From Pseudidiomarina piscicola (GTDB lineage: Bacteria > Pseudomonadota > Gammaproteobacteria > Enterobacterales > Alteromonadaceae): 64,000 nucleotides of DNA. Positions 47,250 to 56,373 of this stretch are shown piece after piece (positions within the stretch are counted from its first letter, which is position 1; every line of letters begins with the position of its first letter). The stretch lies in assembly GCF_902806985.1 (NCBI RefSeq), contig NZ_CADCXY010000001.1, forward strand, positions 124,001-188,000. The letters are read 5' to 3'. The position numbers and the translations under genes were made by a program. The notes under the pieces were generated by a model. It did no database searches and was not told the DNA's origin. It worked only from the letters and a program-made list of their open reading frames with translations.

Positions 47250-47645
47250 ATGGCGAAAGATTACAGTCGCACGGAACGAGTAGGGCAGCAGTATCAACGT
47301 GAAATCGCGTTGATACTGCAACGCGAGATTAAAGATCCGCGGGTCGCCATGGTGACGGTTTCGGCGGTAGAAGTGTCGCGTGACCTTGCCTATGCCAAAG
47401 TGTTCATCACCTTCATGCAGGACGACGACGAACAAGTCAAACAAGGCCTCAAAGTCTTGAATGCAGCTTCCGGTTTCGTCCGTTCGATGTTGGGTAAGCG
47501 GGTACGTGCGCGTATTGTGCCGGAACTACGTTTTGTGCACGATCCTTCACTTAACGAAGGTATTCGCATGTCGAAGTTGGTTGATGAGGCAGTGCGTCGC
47601 GATGAGCAACGTCAGAAGCCAAAGGATGAACACGGAGACGATTAA
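47250..47645 (+). CDS. rbfA: 30S ribosome-binding factor RbfA
   Basis: RbfA binds the 5' region of 16S rRNA and is needed for late 30S maturation and cold adaptation. The 131-residue protein has a type-II KH fold with the family motifs [20 protein letters not shown] near the start, [11 protein letters not shown], and the C-terminal [15 protein letters not shown]. Length matches E. coli (133). It follows infB after 5 nt and overlaps truB by one base (TAATG), indicating tight co-translation within the rimP operon. Confidence 0.96.
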   Translation: MAKDYSRTERVGQQYQREIALILQREIKDPRVAMVTVSAVEVSRDLAYAKVFITFMQDDDEQVKQGLKVLNAASGFVRSMLGKRVRARIVPELRFVHDPSLNEGIRMSKLVDEAVRRDEQRQKPKDEHGDD

Positions 47646-48586
47646 TGGGACGACGTAAATCGGGCCGCACAATTAGCGGTGTGATTGTCTTAGATAAGCC
47701 TCTGGAATTGACCTCAAACGCTGCACTACAAAAGGTGCGGCGTTTTTTTAATGCCCGCAAGGGAGGTCATACCGGCGCCCTTGACCCGCTGGCTACCGGA
47801 GTATTACCCCTTTGCTTTGGCGAAGCCACAAAACTTTCGCACTTTGCCTTGGAAGCCGACAAGACCTACCAGGTGACTGCTACGCTTGGCGTGCGCACCA
47901 CCACCAGCGACGCTGAAGGGGAGATTGTTGCCCGTCAGGCTGTCGCCGTCTCGCAAAGCGACATCGATCAAGCTGTGCGCCATTTTGTTGGTACCCAAGA
48001 GCAATCGCCGTCAATGTTTTCCGCCTTAAAATATGAAGGCCGGCCGCTTTATTACTACGCCCGGCAAGGTATTGAGGTGCCACGCAAGTCGCGCGAGATT
48101 AGTATTCGTTCGATACGCTTAATGAGCTTCTCAGGCGACCAACTTAGCCTTGAAGTGACCTGTAGTAAGGGCACTTATATTCGTACTTTGATCGACGACA
48201 TGGGGCAATTTTTAGGCTGTGGCGCGCACGTTAGTGCCTTGCGACGTACCTGGATCGAGGGTGTTGAGGCGCCCATGCATAGTTTTGAAGAGCTCGCCGC
48301 TGCGGCTGCGCAATGCGATCCGGACAACAATGACTACGAGCCCCTTGATGCACTATTAGCACCTTGTGACTCAGTGATTCAGCAGATGCCTGAAATTGTC
48401 ATTCAACAAGCCGATGCAGTTCGATTTTTGGCCGGTAACCCGGCGTCGCCAGTGCCAGCGCAAACCGATATCGATCATGATGTGTTACGGGTCAAGCGTG
48501 AGGGCGATGATGCCTTGTTGGGGCTAGGCTGTTGGCGCGACGATAAAATTATACCAAAGCGGGTGCTAAGCATTGCTAATGCTTAG
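47645..48586 (+). CDS. truB: tRNA pseudouridine(55) synthase
   Basis: TruB makes the universal pseudouridine 55 in the T loop of tRNAs and also acts as a tRNA chaperone. The 313-residue protein (E. coli 314) has GVIVLDKP, the catalytic Asp47 in GGHTGALDPLATGVLP, the Tyr-containing AGNP/YYYARQG region and the C-terminal PUA-like domain. It begins in the rbfA stop codon. It ends the rimP operon; a promoter for rpsO begins inside its last codons (48573). Confidence 0.97.
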   Translation: MGRRKSGRTISGVIVLDKPLELTSNAALQKVRRFFNARKGGHTGALDPLATGVLPLCFGEATKLSHFALEADKTYQVTATLGVRTTTSDAEGEIVARQAVAVSQSDIDQAVRHFVGTQEQSPSMFSALKYEGRPLYYYARQGIEVPRKSREISIRSIRLMSFSGDQLSLEVTCSKGTYIRTLIDDMGQFLGCGAHVSALRRTWIEGVEAPMHSFEELAAAAAQCDPDNNDYEPLDALLAPCDSVIQQMPEIVIQQADAVRFLAGNPASPVPAQTDIDHDVLRVKREGDDALLGLGCWRDDKIIPKRVLSIANA

Positions 48587-48601
48587 TTGAATCCGTATAA
48601 T
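48573..48601 (+). promoter_or_regulatory. Predicted promoter of rpsO
   Basis: TTGCTA, 17 bp, then a perfect TATAAT. The -35 lies in the last codons of truB. The predicted start (about 48608) is just upstream of a terminator-like hairpin. Confidence 0.75.
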
Positions 48602-48615
48602 GCGATGCTATTCCG

Positions 48616-48649
48616 TCGGTGCTGAATTAGTGATTGGCACCGATTTTTT
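48616..48649 (+). terminator. Terminator-like hairpin in the rpsO leader
   Basis: TCGGTGC / GCACCGA with a 14-nt loop, followed by six T, ending 20 nt before the rpsO ATG. It may end the truB transcript or act as an attenuator on rpsO, since the rpsO promoter lies upstream of it. Confidence 0.7.
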
Positions 48650-48669
48650 ATCTCAACTAGGAGTAAGAT

Positions 48670-48939
48670 ATGTCACTAACTGCGGCAAAAAAAGCTGAAA
48701 TCGTTAAGGATTTTGGTCAAGGCGAAAACGACACTGGTTCTCCAGAAGTTCAAGTAGCATTATTGACTGCGAACATTAACGAACTGCAAGGCCACTTTAA
48801 AGAACATAAAAAAGATCACCACTCACGTCGTGGTCTGTTGCGTATGGTTAGCCAACGTCGTAAATTGTTGGACTACCTCAAGCGTAAAAACAATCAGCGT
48901 TATGCATCTCTGATTGAGCGACTCGGCTTACGCCGCTAA
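48670..48939 (+). CDS. rpsO: 30S ribosomal protein S15
   Basis: S15 is a primary binder of the 16S central domain and bridges to the 50S subunit. The 89-residue length is that of all bacterial S15 proteins, and the signature [19 protein letters not shown] with the following [20 protein letters not shown] block is complete. TAGGAG stands 7 nt before the ATG. In E. coli S15 represses its own translation by trapping the ribosome on a leader pseudoknot; here the leader is about 60 nt and contains a terminator-like hairpin instead of an obvious pseudoknot. pnp follows after 205 nt. Confidence 0.98.
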   Translation: MSLTAAKKAEIVKDFGQGENDTGSPEVQVALLTANINELQGHFKEHKKDHHSRRGLLRMVSQRRKLLDYLKRKNNQRYASLIERLGLRR

Positions 48940-48951
48940 GCAATGTTCATG

Positions 48952-48976
48952 AAAAGGGGCCGTTAGGCCCCTTTTT
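48952..48976 (+). terminator. Intrinsic terminator after rpsO
   Basis: AAAAGGGGCC, GTTA loop, GGCCCCTTTT with one more T. It lies 12 nt after the rpsO stop. Some read-through to pnp is usual in this gene pair. Confidence 0.9.
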
Positions 48977-49017
48977 ACTTATAGAAAGGCGAAAAGGCTA
49001 TTGGTTAAAGATACGAG

Positions 49018-49096
49018 CGCTGTTTGCTGTTAGCTGTTCGCTGTTTGAAAACAGTAAAGAGCGAAGAGCTAACATCGAACAGCTCCTATCGAACAA
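49018..49096 (+). repeat. Heptamer repeat forming a long hairpin in the pnp leader
   Basis: The same TGTTNGM heptamers as at 27.4 kb occur here (TGTTTGC TGTTAGC TGTTCGC TGTTTGA). GTTAGCT (49029-49035) pairs with AGCTAAC (49067-49073), TCG with CGA, and CTGTTT with AAACAG (49041-49054), with an asymmetric 7-nt bulge. A second CGAACAGCT lies at 49077-49085. It sits in the rpsO-pnp gap, where E. coli has the RNase III-cut hairpin used in PNPase autoregulation. Confidence 0.8.
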
Positions 49097-49144
49097 TGGC
49101 GTTCGAAGTACATCATTTAAGAAGAAAAGGTAAAGGAAAAAAAC

Positions 49145-51304
49145 GTGAATCCGATTACAAAACAATTTCAATACGGTCGTCATACCGTCACATTAGAAAC
49201 CGGCGCAATCGCGCGTCAAGCGACCGGTGCGGTCCTTGCAAGCATGGACGACACAACAGTATTAGTTTCTGTTGTGGCCAAAAAAGATGCTAAAGAAGGT
49301 CAAGACTTCTTTCCATTAACAGTGAATTATCAAGAACGTACTTATGCTGCTGGTAAAATTCCAGGCGGCTTTTTCAAACGTGAAGGTCGTCCATCAGAAG
49401 GCGAAACCTTAACGTCGCGTTTGATCGACCGTCCGATTCGTCCTTTGTTTCCAGAAGGTTTCAAAAACGAAGTTCAAATTATTGCGACTGTTGTGTCAGT
49501 TAACCCACAAGTTAGCCCTGATATTGTTGCACTTATCGGTGCCTCGGCGGCGCTTTGTATCGCTGGTGTGCCTTTCGCAGGCCCAATTGGTGCAGCCCGC
49601 GTTGGCGTATTGAACGACGAATACGTGTTAAACCCAACGTTAGACGAACTCGCTGAGTCTAAACTCGATTTAGTAGTAGCTGGTACCGACAACGCAGTAC
49701 TGATGGTTGAGTCTGAAGCTCAGTTATTGTCTGAAGATGCGATGTTAGGTGCGGTCGTTTACGGTCACGAGCAAATGCAAACCGTGATTGAAAATATCAA
49801 CGCATTCGCCGCTGAAGCAGGTAAGCCAAAGTGGGAATGGGAAGCGCCAGCAACCAACGAAGAGTTGCTTGGTAAAATTAAAGCCCTTGCCGAAGAAGGC
49901 ATCGGTGCAGCGTACCGTATTACTGAAAAAACCGAGCGCTATGAGCAAATCAACAAACTTCGCGATGAAGTTGTCGAGAAGCTAACCGCAGAAGACGAGT
50001 CACTTGATGCGAAAGCCATTGGTGATCTGTTCCACGGTTTGGAAAGTGATATTGTTCGTCAGCGTATTATCGCTGGTGAGAAGCGTATCGACGGTCGCGA
50101 CCCAGATATGGTTCGTGGTCTTGATATTGCAACGGGCATGTTGCCACGCGTGCACGGCTCAGCGGTATTCACTCGTGGTGAAACCCAAGCATTAGTTGCG
50201 GCGACACTAGGTACAGAGCGTGACGCACAGATGATTGATGACCTGATTGGGTCAAGCAATAACCGCTTCATGTTGCATTATAACTTCCCTCCCTACTGTG
50301 TAGGTGAAACTGGTTTCGTTGGCTCGCCTAAGCGTCGTGAAATTGGTCATGGCCGTTTAGCTAAGCGTGGCGTACAAGCTGTAATGCCAAGCCAAGAAGA
50401 ATTCCCATACACCATTCGCGTGGTGTCTGAAGTGACTGAATCGAACGGTTCAAGCTCAATGGCATCAGTGTGCGGTACGTCGTTAGCCTTAATGGATGCC
50501 GGTGTACCTATCAAGGCATCTGTTGCTGGTATCGCCATGGGCTTAGTCAAAGAAGGCGACAAATTTGTCGTGTTGTCTGACATCCTTGGTGATGAAGATC
50601 ACCTTGGCGACATGGACTTTAAAGTTGCGGGTAGTACTGAAGGTGTGACTGCCCTGCAAATGGATATCAAAATCGACGGCATTACCCGTGAAATTATGGA
50701 AAAAGCACTTGAGCAAGCGAAAGCCGCTCGTTTGCATATCTTGACGGTGATGGACGATGCAATTTCTGGTGCGCGCCAAGAGCTTTCTGACTACGCTCCG
50801 CGTTATCACACCATGAAGATCAACCCGGACAAGATCCGTGACGTTATCGGTAAAGGTGGTGCGGTGATTCGTGAACTAACCGAAACCACGAACACCAACA
50901 TCGAAATCAATGATGACGGTACCGTGCGTATCGCAGCAACTGACCAAGAGTCAGCCCAAGCTGCTATCGACCGTATCAAAGAATTGACCGAAGACGTGGA
51001 AGTAGGTCGTATCTATCAGGGTAAAGTGGCACGTATCGTCGATTTCGGCGCCTTCGTGACTATTCTGCCAGGTAAAGACGGCTTAGTTCATATTTCACAA
51101 ATCGCTGAAGAGCGCGTGAACGACGTCAATGAATACCTGAAAGTGGGTGATACGGTACCGGTTAAAGTATTAGAAATTGACCGCCAAGGCCGTGTTCGCT
51201 TAAGCATGAAAGAAGCCGCCGAGAAGCCTGCAGAAGCAGCGCAACCGGCCGCTGAAGACAATGCCGACAGCAACACTGATAAAGGCCAAGACGACGCTGA
51301 ATAA
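49145..51304 (+). CDS. pnp: Polyribonucleotide nucleotidyltransferase (PNPase)
   Basis: PNPase is the trimeric 3'-to-5' phosphorolytic exoribonuclease of the RNA degradosome. The 719-residue protein (E. coli 711) starts at GTG ([20 protein letters not shown]) with AAAGGA about 8 nt upstream. Two RNase PH domains surround an all-alpha linker (first PH about 1-145, second about 310-540), and the second carries the catalytic DxxxD region and [13 protein letters not shown] domain (about 553-615, [17 protein letters not shown]) and an S1 domain (about 620-690, [13 protein letters not shown]) follow, with an acidic Ala/Glu tail. A strong terminator follows. The leader hairpin upstream is a likely place for autoregulation. 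Confidence 0.98.
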   Translation: MNPITKQFQYGRHTVTLETGAIARQATGAVLASMDDTTVLVSVVAKKDAKEGQDFFPLTVNYQERTYAAGKIPGGFFKREGRPSEGETLTSRLIDRPIRPLFPEGFKNEVQIIATVVSVNPQVSPDIVALIGASAALCIAGVPFAGPIGAARVGVLNDEYVLNPTLDELAESKLDLVVAGTDNAVLMVESEAQLLSEDAMLGAVVYGHEQMQTVIENINAFAAEAGKPKWEWEAPATNEELLGKIKALAEEGIGAAYRITEKTERYEQINKLRDEVVEKLTAEDESLDAKAIGDLFHGLESDIVRQRIIAGEKRIDGRDPDMVRGLDIATGMLPRVHGSAVFTRGETQALVAATLGTERDAQMIDDLIGSSNNRFMLHYNFPPYCVGETGFVGSPKRREIGHGRLAKRGVQAVMPSQEEFPYTIRVVSEVTESNGSSSMASVCGTSLALMDAGVPIKASVAGIAMGLVKEGDKFVVLSDILGDEDHLGDMDFKVAGSTEGVTALQMDIKIDGITREIMEKALEQAKAARLHILTVMDDAISGARQELSDYAPRYHTMKINPDKIRDVIGKGGAVIRELTETTNTNIEINDDGTVRIAATDQESAQAAIDRIKELTEDVEVGRIYQGKVARIVDFGAFVTILPGKDGLVHISQIAEERVNDVNEYLKVGDTVPVKVLEIDRQGRVRLSMKEAAEKPAEAAQPAAEDNADSNTDKGQDDAE

Positions 51305-51356
51305 TCGTCAGAGCTCGGCCTAAACCATGCCTAGTTTGAAAGCATTGTTTGATTTG

Positions 51357-51385
51357 AACGGGAAGCATTGAGCTTCCCGTTTTTT
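51357..51385 (+). terminator. Intrinsic terminator after pnp
   Basis: A perfect 10-bp stem AACGGGAAGC / GCTTCCCGTT with a 5-nt loop and a T-tract, 53 nt after the pnp stop. Confidence 0.92.
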
Positions 51386-51484
51386 ATGGGCGAATGGACG
51401 ACCATTGCAGATCCTAAGCTCGCTTTTCTTTTTTCTTTCAAGGTGCGCTATGATGGAGGCCAGACTTGGTATACAGGAGTAGTC

Positions 51485-52387
51485 ATGAGTTTTAATCGTC
51501 TCGGCTGGATGGTACTGCTAGGGTGTCTCAGTATCTCTGGCTGCACGCTTACCCCGCCTGCGGATAACACTAGCTTAGGTCACTTAGTACTAGTGAAGCC
51601 ACAAACCACAGATGGTCGTTTCGAATTAGAAGTGGCCAAGCTAACTGAGGTTATTAGTAAAGAAAGCGATCAGCTTGAGGCTGAAACAATGGGGCAGTTG
51701 CTCTATCGTCGTGGCAGTTTATACGATGCTCTGGGGCTGGTCACATTAGCGCGTATCGACTTTAATCGCGCCTTAGATTACCAACCGCGATTGGCCGATG
51801 CTTACAATTACTTGGGGATTCATTACACCCAGTTAAGTCAGTTTAACTATGCCTACGAATCCTTTGATGCCGTACTCGAGCTTGAGCCTGATCACCCCTA
51901 TGCGTATTTAAATAGAGGGATAGCGAGTTATTACGACCAGCGTTTTGATCTGGCCGTTGATGATTTCAATAGCTATTTTGCAGCGCAGCCGAGTGACCCT
52001 TATCGAGCGATGTGGGTTTTCCTCGCGGAGATGGAACAAGCACCGACACGAGCCATGGAAAATCTCGCTAAAGCGCGTCTCGAACATGGTAACGACATCT
52101 GGGCCTGGGGCTTGGTTGATTTGTACTTAGGGGTAATGACTGAAAGTGAATTTTTGCAGTCGTATGTAACACAAGGCCTAAGCGCCGATGAAACCTTAGC
52201 GGAGCGCATGTGTGAAGCCTATTTCTACTTAGGCAAATATAAACAACTGCAAGGGCAATGGCAGTCTTCTTCGGTGTACTTTCGGTTAGCCTTATCGACC
52301 AATGTACATATGTTCCTTGAACATCGTTATGCCAGCATAGAACTTGAGCGGAGCCAACAGCACGTCGATGCACAACGGTCCGAATAA
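51485..52387 (+). CDS. nlpI: TPR lipoprotein NlpI
   Basis: NlpI is an outer-membrane lipoprotein with TPR repeats that in E. coli acts as adaptor for the Prc protease and for peptidoglycan endopeptidases such as MepS. The start chosen (MSFNRLGWMV, with AGGAG 6 nt upstream) gives 300 residues (E. coli 294); a 39-codon in-frame extension begins inside the pnp terminator and is rejected. A lipobox SISGC (Cys20) follows a hydrophobic signal, with Thr at +2. TPR units are seen at about 55-90, 94-125 (LADAYNYLGIHYTQLSQFNY) and 128-160, with more degenerate ones after. pnp-nlpI adjacency is conserved. Its 3' end overlaps the next gene by 20 nt. Confidence 0.94.
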   Translation: MSFNRLGWMVLLGCLSISGCTLTPPADNTSLGHLVLVKPQTTDGRFELEVAKLTEVISKESDQLEAETMGQLLYRRGSLYDALGLVTLARIDFNRALDYQPRLADAYNYLGIHYTQLSQFNYAYESFDAVLELEPDHPYAYLNRGIASYYDQRFDLAVDDFNSYFAAQPSDPYRAMWVFLAEMEQAPTRAMENLAKARLEHGNDIWAWGLVDLYLGVMTESEFLQSYVTQGLSADETLAERMCEAYFYLGKYKQLQGQWQSSSVYFRLALSTNVHMFLEHRYASIELERSQQHVDAQRSE

Positions 52388-53246
52388 GTTCTTTTTGTTG
52401 GCGACGGTCGTACTTGCGTGCACCGTGCCATTAGCTTCAGCCAAGACCATGTTACAGCTGCCGAACCACAGTAACTGGCTGATTGATCACAGCAGTGGCC
52501 CCGCGGCAAGTGAGCCATGCCAAGGCAATGCGCAGGTGCAGGTGTGGTTGCCAAAAGACCAAGCAAGCCCGGCTTTGGCAACGCTCGCAAAGTGGGCCGA
52601 GCATCCACTTGCAAAGTATGTTGGTTGTTTGAGCTATCGCTGGTACGCGAGCGCTGATGAGTTGCGCTGTCAGGCGCAAGGTCAGCGACAACACCAACGC
52701 TGTGATTTGGCCTTATTGCCTGGCGAAGTAACCCAGCGGCAGCTGGTATTTTTGAACCTACCGGCAACACAAATTGCGAGCACCGATAGCTGGCAAATGG
52801 TGCTGCCAGTGCATGCTTCGGTGGATGTGCTCGCTCACGAAATGGGGCATTGGCTGGGTTTTGCAGATGAGTATTCAATGTCGCTTGGGTTAGCGCAAAA
52901 CTTCTGTCGCGGGCGCTATGAGCACCCGTCACTCAATGTCGTAGTGACCGACAAACACAATTATTCGGCGACCGAACTTAAACAGCTATGGCAACGCTTA
53001 CCTTGGCGTACGGCGGTGGATCATTGGCAGTTGCTGGGGCGGCAAGACGCGTCTGGAGCTTGGCAATTAGGGTCAACAGCGTCCACCGATGTTGGTCTAT
53101 TTGCCAGTGCAACCTGTGCGGCCGTGCCTGGTGTTTATAGTTGGAAGCCGGTGGCAGAAATGACGGCCATGGAATATCACGATGTGAATGTCTGGCCGTC
53201 GATTTATTTTGACTTACTGGAAAATTTTACAGGGCCACAGAAATAG
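52368..53246 (+). CDS. Exported protein with an HExxH metallopeptidase-like motif
   Basis: I do not recognise a named family member. The 292-residue protein starts with a Sec signal peptide (about 8-25, ending ASA) and the mature part has six cysteines, suited to three periplasmic disulfides. A zinc-type motif HEMGHWLGFADEYS stands at 157-170: HExxH plus a downstream Asp-Glu-Tyr as in M64-like peptidases, or HExxHxxG as in metzincins. The rest, rich in Trp and His, is unassigned. The ATG is used rather than a TTG 24 nt upstream, although its Shine-Dalgarno (GGAG, 14 nt away) is poor; the 20-nt overlap with nlpI suggests coupling. A protease working with or on NlpI targets is possible but is only an inference from position. 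Confidence 0.75.
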   Translation: MHNGPNKFFLLATVVLACTVPLASAKTMLQLPNHSNWLIDHSSGPAASEPCQGNAQVQVWLPKDQASPALATLAKWAEHPLAKYVGCLSYRWYASADELRCQAQGQRQHQRCDLALLPGEVTQRQLVFLNLPATQIASTDSWQMVLPVHASVDVLAHEMGHWLGFADEYSMSLGLAQNFCRGRYEHPSLNVVVTDKHNYSATELKQLWQRLPWRTAVDHWQLLGRQDASGAWQLGSTASTDVGLFASATCAAVPGVYSWKPVAEMTAMEYHDVNVWPSIYFDLLENFTGPQK

Positions 53247-53625
53247 CGGTCTGCGCGATCATGATGACCGGGCAAAGCAGTGCAAAAAACCAAACGAGAC
53301 TGCGTAATTTGTCCCAGTTGGCAAGATACAAGACATGAAAGACAATTCTCAGACTTACAAAGCCGATGGCCAAACCTTGATTCACCGCACCTACATGTCC
53401 CGTTGCGATAACCAGTAGCACCGCAGCAGCAAACAGTGGAAAGGCTTCATAGGCATTATAGTGACCGGCGACAGCACGTGCGCCGGCACCGGTTAAGCGT
53501 TGCTGTTGAGCACGTGGGTGGCGATTATCGTAGCCATTATCGCGGTTTTGAAAGTAAACCACCGGCGCCTTGGCGGCGATCGGCAGTAAACCGGCAATTA
53601 ATAAACACCAAATCAGGGTACTCAT
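53227..53625 (-). CDS. MAPEG family membrane protein
   Basis: A 132-residue inner-membrane protein with about four membrane helices (about 3-22, 55-75, 80-100 and 108-128). The MAPEG signature region is seen as RLTGAGARAVAGHYNAYEAFPLFAAAVLL in two consecutive parts around residues 43-71. Eukaryotic members handle glutathione and eicosanoids; bacterial ones are mostly uncharacterised, some with glutathione transferase activity. The ATG has GGAG 8 nt upstream and begins 14 nt after lipA, so it may be the last gene of that operon. Its 3' end overlaps the convergent HExxH gene by 20 nt. The exact substrate cannot be told. Confidence 0.85.
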   Translation of the reverse strand: MSTLIWCLLIAGLLPIAAKAPVVYFQNRDNGYDNRHPRAQQQRLTGAGARAVAGHYNAYEAFPLFAAAVLLVIATGHVGAVNQGLAIGFVSLRIVFHVLYLANWDKLRSLVWFFALLCPVIMIAQTAISVAL

Positions 53626-53639
53626 TGCACTAGCTCCAA

Positions 53640-54605
53640 TTATTTAACTTCTTCACCTGCAGCCTGCAGGTCGGCGTGGTAGGAAGAGCGCACCAATGGA
53701 CCACTGGCAATATGGGTGAAGCCCATTTTGACACCTTCTTGGCGGAACACTTCAAACTCATCTGGTGTTACATAGCGCGTCACCGGAAGATGGTGGCGGC
53801 TCGGTTGTAAGTACTGGCCGATGGTCAGCATATCGACGTCGTGAGCGCGAAGATCACGCATAACATCAAGGATCTCTTCGTTGGTCTCACCTAGCCCTAC
53901 CATCAAACCTGACTTGGTTCGAATGTCCGGACGAGCTTCTTTGTAGCGCTGCAGCAGGTCAAGAGACCACTGGTAGTTGGCTCCAGGGCGAGCTGCTTTG
54001 TACATACGCGGCACAGTTTCGAGGTTATGGTTAAATACATCAGGTGCTTCACCACTTAAAATATCAAGTGCGACGTCCATTCGACCACGGAAATCAGGCA
54101 CTAACACTTCAACTTGAATACCTGGACTTTCAGCGCGGATCTCACGAATACAGTCGGCAAAATGCTGCGCACCGCCATCACGAAGGTCATCACGGTCGAC
54201 CGAGGTCACCACAACATATTTAACTTTCATATCACGAATGGTTGCGCCTAACTTTACCGCTTCTTCTGGATCGGGTGGTAATGGACGGCCATGGGCAACG
54301 TCGCAGAACGGGCAACGGCGGGTACAAATTGCACCCAAGATCATGAAAGTAGCGGTGCCATGGTTAAAACACTCAGGTAAGTTAGGGCATGACGCCTCTT
54401 CACATACTGAGTGTAAGCCATGCTTACGCATTGCTTGCTTGATTTCGTCGATACGTTGGGTCGAGGCTGGTAGTTTTACTTTTAGCCAATCGGGCTTACG
54501 CAGCATCTGATCCCGCTCAGTTGGGACAACTTTCACCGGAATCAGTGCCATTTTATCGGCATCGCGTAATTTTACTCCGGGTTCAACTCTAACTGGCTTG
54601 GACAT
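53640..54605 (-). CDS. lipA: Lipoyl synthase
   Basis: LipA inserts two sulfur atoms into protein-bound octanoyl groups to make lipoate on 2-oxoacid dehydrogenases and the glycine cleavage H protein. The 321-residue radical-SAM enzyme (E. coli 321) has both [4Fe-4S] sites: the auxiliary cluster cysteines 68, 73 and 79 in [12 protein letters not shown] and the radical-SAM CxxxCxxC at 94, 98 and 101 (CTRRCPFC). The C-terminal [10 protein letters not shown] segment supplies the serine that ligates the auxiliary cluster. It overlaps lipB by 17 nt, consistent with coupled expression of the two successive steps. Confidence 0.98.
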   Translation of the reverse strand: MSKPVRVEPGVKLRDADKMALIPVKVVPTERDQMLRKPDWLKVKLPASTQRIDEIKQAMRKHGLHSVCEEASCPNLPECFNHGTATFMILGAICTRRCPFCDVAHGRPLPPDPEEAVKLGATIRDMKVKYVVVTSVDRDDLRDGGAQHFADCIREIRAESPGIQVEVLVPDFRGRMDVALDILSGEAPDVFNHNLETVPRMYKAARPGANYQWSLDLLQRYKEARPDIRTKSGLMVGLGETNEEILDVMRDLRAHDVDMLTIGQYLQPSRHHLPVTRYVTPDEFEVFRQEGVKMGFTHIASGPLVRSSYHADLQAAGEEVK

Positions 54606-55254
54606 AATCGTCGTCTAATCCTGTGTGTTCGTGAATGTTTTGGTACCCGAGCTGTGCGGCGAAAATAGCCGCAATTCGTGTTGCTGCCTCCGCGACTGTG
54701 GCGGGACCGCCTAACTCTTTACTTTGGACCATCTGCATTCCTGCATAACCACATGGGTTAATGCGTAAAAATGGGCTCAAGTCCATATTAACATTTAGCG
54801 CTAGTCCATGAAACGAACAGCCCTTACGAATTCTTAGCCCCAGCGAGCATAATTTTGCATCGTCAACGTAAACACCAGGTGCATCAGGGCGAGCGGCGGC
54901 TTCAACACCATAGTCGGCCATCAATTTTACGATGCTGTCTTCAATATGGTTCACCAATTGACGCACGCCAATTTTGAGGCGGCGCAAGTCTAACAGAAAA
55001 TACACCACGAGTTGACCCGGACCGTGATAGGTCACTTGCCCGCCTCGATCAACCTTAACGATAGGAATATCGCCAGGTGCCAAAATATGCTCTTCTTTAC
55101 CTGCTTGGCCTTGGGTGAATACCGGCTCGTGCTCTAACACCCACAGCTCATCGCGGGTGCTGGCATCGCGGCGGTCTGTGAAGGTTTGCATGGCATGCCA
55201 GATCGGTTCGTATGGTTGCCGACCAAGCTGTCGAATCACCACATCAGAGCACAT
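54589..55254 (-). CDS. lipB: Octanoyl-ACP:protein N-octanoyltransferase
   Basis: LipB transfers octanoate from acyl carrier protein to lipoyl domains, the step before LipA. The 221-residue protein (E. coli 213) keeps the catalytic Lys134 in [15 protein letters not shown] and the acyl-thioester Cys168 in INPCGYAGM, with [15 protein letters not shown] as substrate loop. It overlaps ybeD by 11 nt upstream and lipA by 17 nt downstream. This dense minus-strand order ybeD-lipB-lipA is conserved from E. coli, where ybeD also precedes lipB. Confidence 0.97.
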   Translation of the reverse strand: MCSDVVIRQLGRQPYEPIWHAMQTFTDRRDASTRDELWVLEHEPVFTQGQAGKEEHILAPGDIPIVKVDRGGQVTYHGPGQLVVYFLLDLRRLKIGVRQLVNHIEDSIVKLMADYGVEAAARPDAPGVYVDDAKLCSLGLRIRKGCSFHGLALNVNMDLSPFLRINPCGYAGMQMVQSKELGGPATVAEAATRIAAIFAAQLGYQNIHEHTGLDDDYVQAS

Positions 55255-55510
55255 AGCGCACGTCTTCCAAGTCTGCTAGGGCTTGATAAAGGGTTTCGAT
55301 GTGGCTTTGGCTTTCAACGGTGATCTGAATGGATACCGAATGGTAATTACCTTTGCTGCTCGGTTTAACGGTCGGACTATAATCACCAGGCGCATGCTGT
55401 TGCGCTACGGCGACTACCGCATCAGGAAGCTCAGGTTTAGCAAGCCCCATTACTTTGAAAGTAAACTGACAGGGGAACTCAACGAGCTCATCAAAACGAG
55501 TTTTTTGCAT
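55244..55510 (-). CDS. ybeD: DUF493 family protein YbeD
   Basis: A small cytosolic protein of 88 residues (E. coli YbeD 87) with a ferredoxin-like ACT-type fold. The family features [17 protein letters not shown] near the start, [16 protein letters not shown] and a C-terminal [13 protein letters not shown] are present. No biochemical role is established; its constant position before lipB suggests a link to lipoylation or to regulation of that operon, which remains inference. It overlaps lipB by 11 nt and starts 9 nt after the aminotransferase gene. Confidence 0.93.
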   Translation of the reverse strand: MQKTRFDELVEFPCQFTFKVMGLAKPELPDAVVAVAQQHAPGDYSPTVKPSSKGNYHSVSIQITVESQSHIETLYQALADLEDVRYVL

Positions 55511-55519
55511 CTGTTACTC

Positions 55520-56365
55520 CTACGCTAAATGCGCGCGCTTACTTTGGTGGAAAGCCTCGACTAATTGCTTGGTAATAGGCCCACAGCGACCATCAGCAAT
55601 AATTATATCATCTATTTGAGCAATCGGCTGTACCTCGCGGCTCGAGCTGGTTAAGAAGAGTTCGTCTAGTTGCGCTAGGTCAGCACTAGGGAAAGGTTCT
55701 TCGCGTACCGTTAAACCGAGCTGTTGGGCTAATCGCAAAACCCACATGCGGGTAATACCTGGCAAAATCAAGTGGTTTGCGGGAGCGGTATAAATAACGC
55801 CGTCTTTCACCGCGAAGTAATTACTCGAAGCGCCTTCAGTGATGTAACCGTTACGCTGCAAAATCGGTTCAATGGCGTTGTGCTGCTGGGCAAATTGTTT
55901 AAGCATAATGTTACCGAGCAAGCTAATGCTTTTGATGTCGCATCGCAGCCACCGAATATCGTCACACAATACGACTTTTGCTGGCTCTGGCGTGTTCCAG
56001 TGCACCGAAAGTGGCGAGTGATTAGCAAAAATAGTCGGGCTTGGTTGGCCTTCAGGTAAGTGTGAGCGTTTTGCTTCCGCGCCACGGGTCACTTGGAAGT
56101 AGAGCAGGGCGTCGCTAAGTTTATTACGAGCAATCAACTCGTTTATTAGGGCTCGCCAAAAGTGCTCACCTTGGTCGACTATACCAATGGCGGTGAGTGA
56201 ATTGTGTAAGCGGGCAAGGTGATGCTCGGCAAGAAATGGCCGGCCTTGGTAAACAGGAATAACTTCATAGATGCCATCTGCAAATAAAAAGCCTCGGTCA
56301 AAGACCGAGACTTTCGCATTCTCAGGAGCAAGCCATTCGCCATTTAGATAGACTAAATCGCTCAT
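55520..56365 (-). CDS. dat: Class IV aminotransferase, probable D-amino acid aminotransferase
   Basis: A PLP enzyme of fold type IV, 281 residues. The Schiff-base lysine is Lys145 in RCDIKSISLLGN, the same number as in Bacillus D-alanine transaminase. The PLP-phosphate region YITEGASSNYF and the closing TSSSREVQPI are typical of the D-amino acid aminotransferase branch rather than of IlvE, which would be longer (about 309). It likely interconverts D-alanine and D-glutamate, and so could supply or recycle peptidoglycan D-amino acids, in keeping with dacA 8 nt upstream. Branch assignment from sequence alone is not absolute; 4-amino-4-deoxychorismate lyase is the main alternative. Confidence 0.82.
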   Translation of the reverse strand: MSDLVYLNGEWLAPENAKVSVFDRGFLFADGIYEVIPVYQGRPFLAEHHLARLHNSLTAIGIVDQGEHFWRALINELIARNKLSDALLYFQVTRGAEAKRSHLPEGQPSPTIFANHSPLSVHWNTPEPAKVVLCDDIRWLRCDIKSISLLGNIMLKQFAQQHNAIEPILQRNGYITEGASSNYFAVKDGVIYTAPANHLILPGITRMWVLRLAQQLGLTVREEPFPSADLAQLDELFLTSSSREVQPIAQIDDIIIADGRCGPITKQLVEAFHQSKRAHLA

Positions 56366-56373
56366 TGTCGTGG

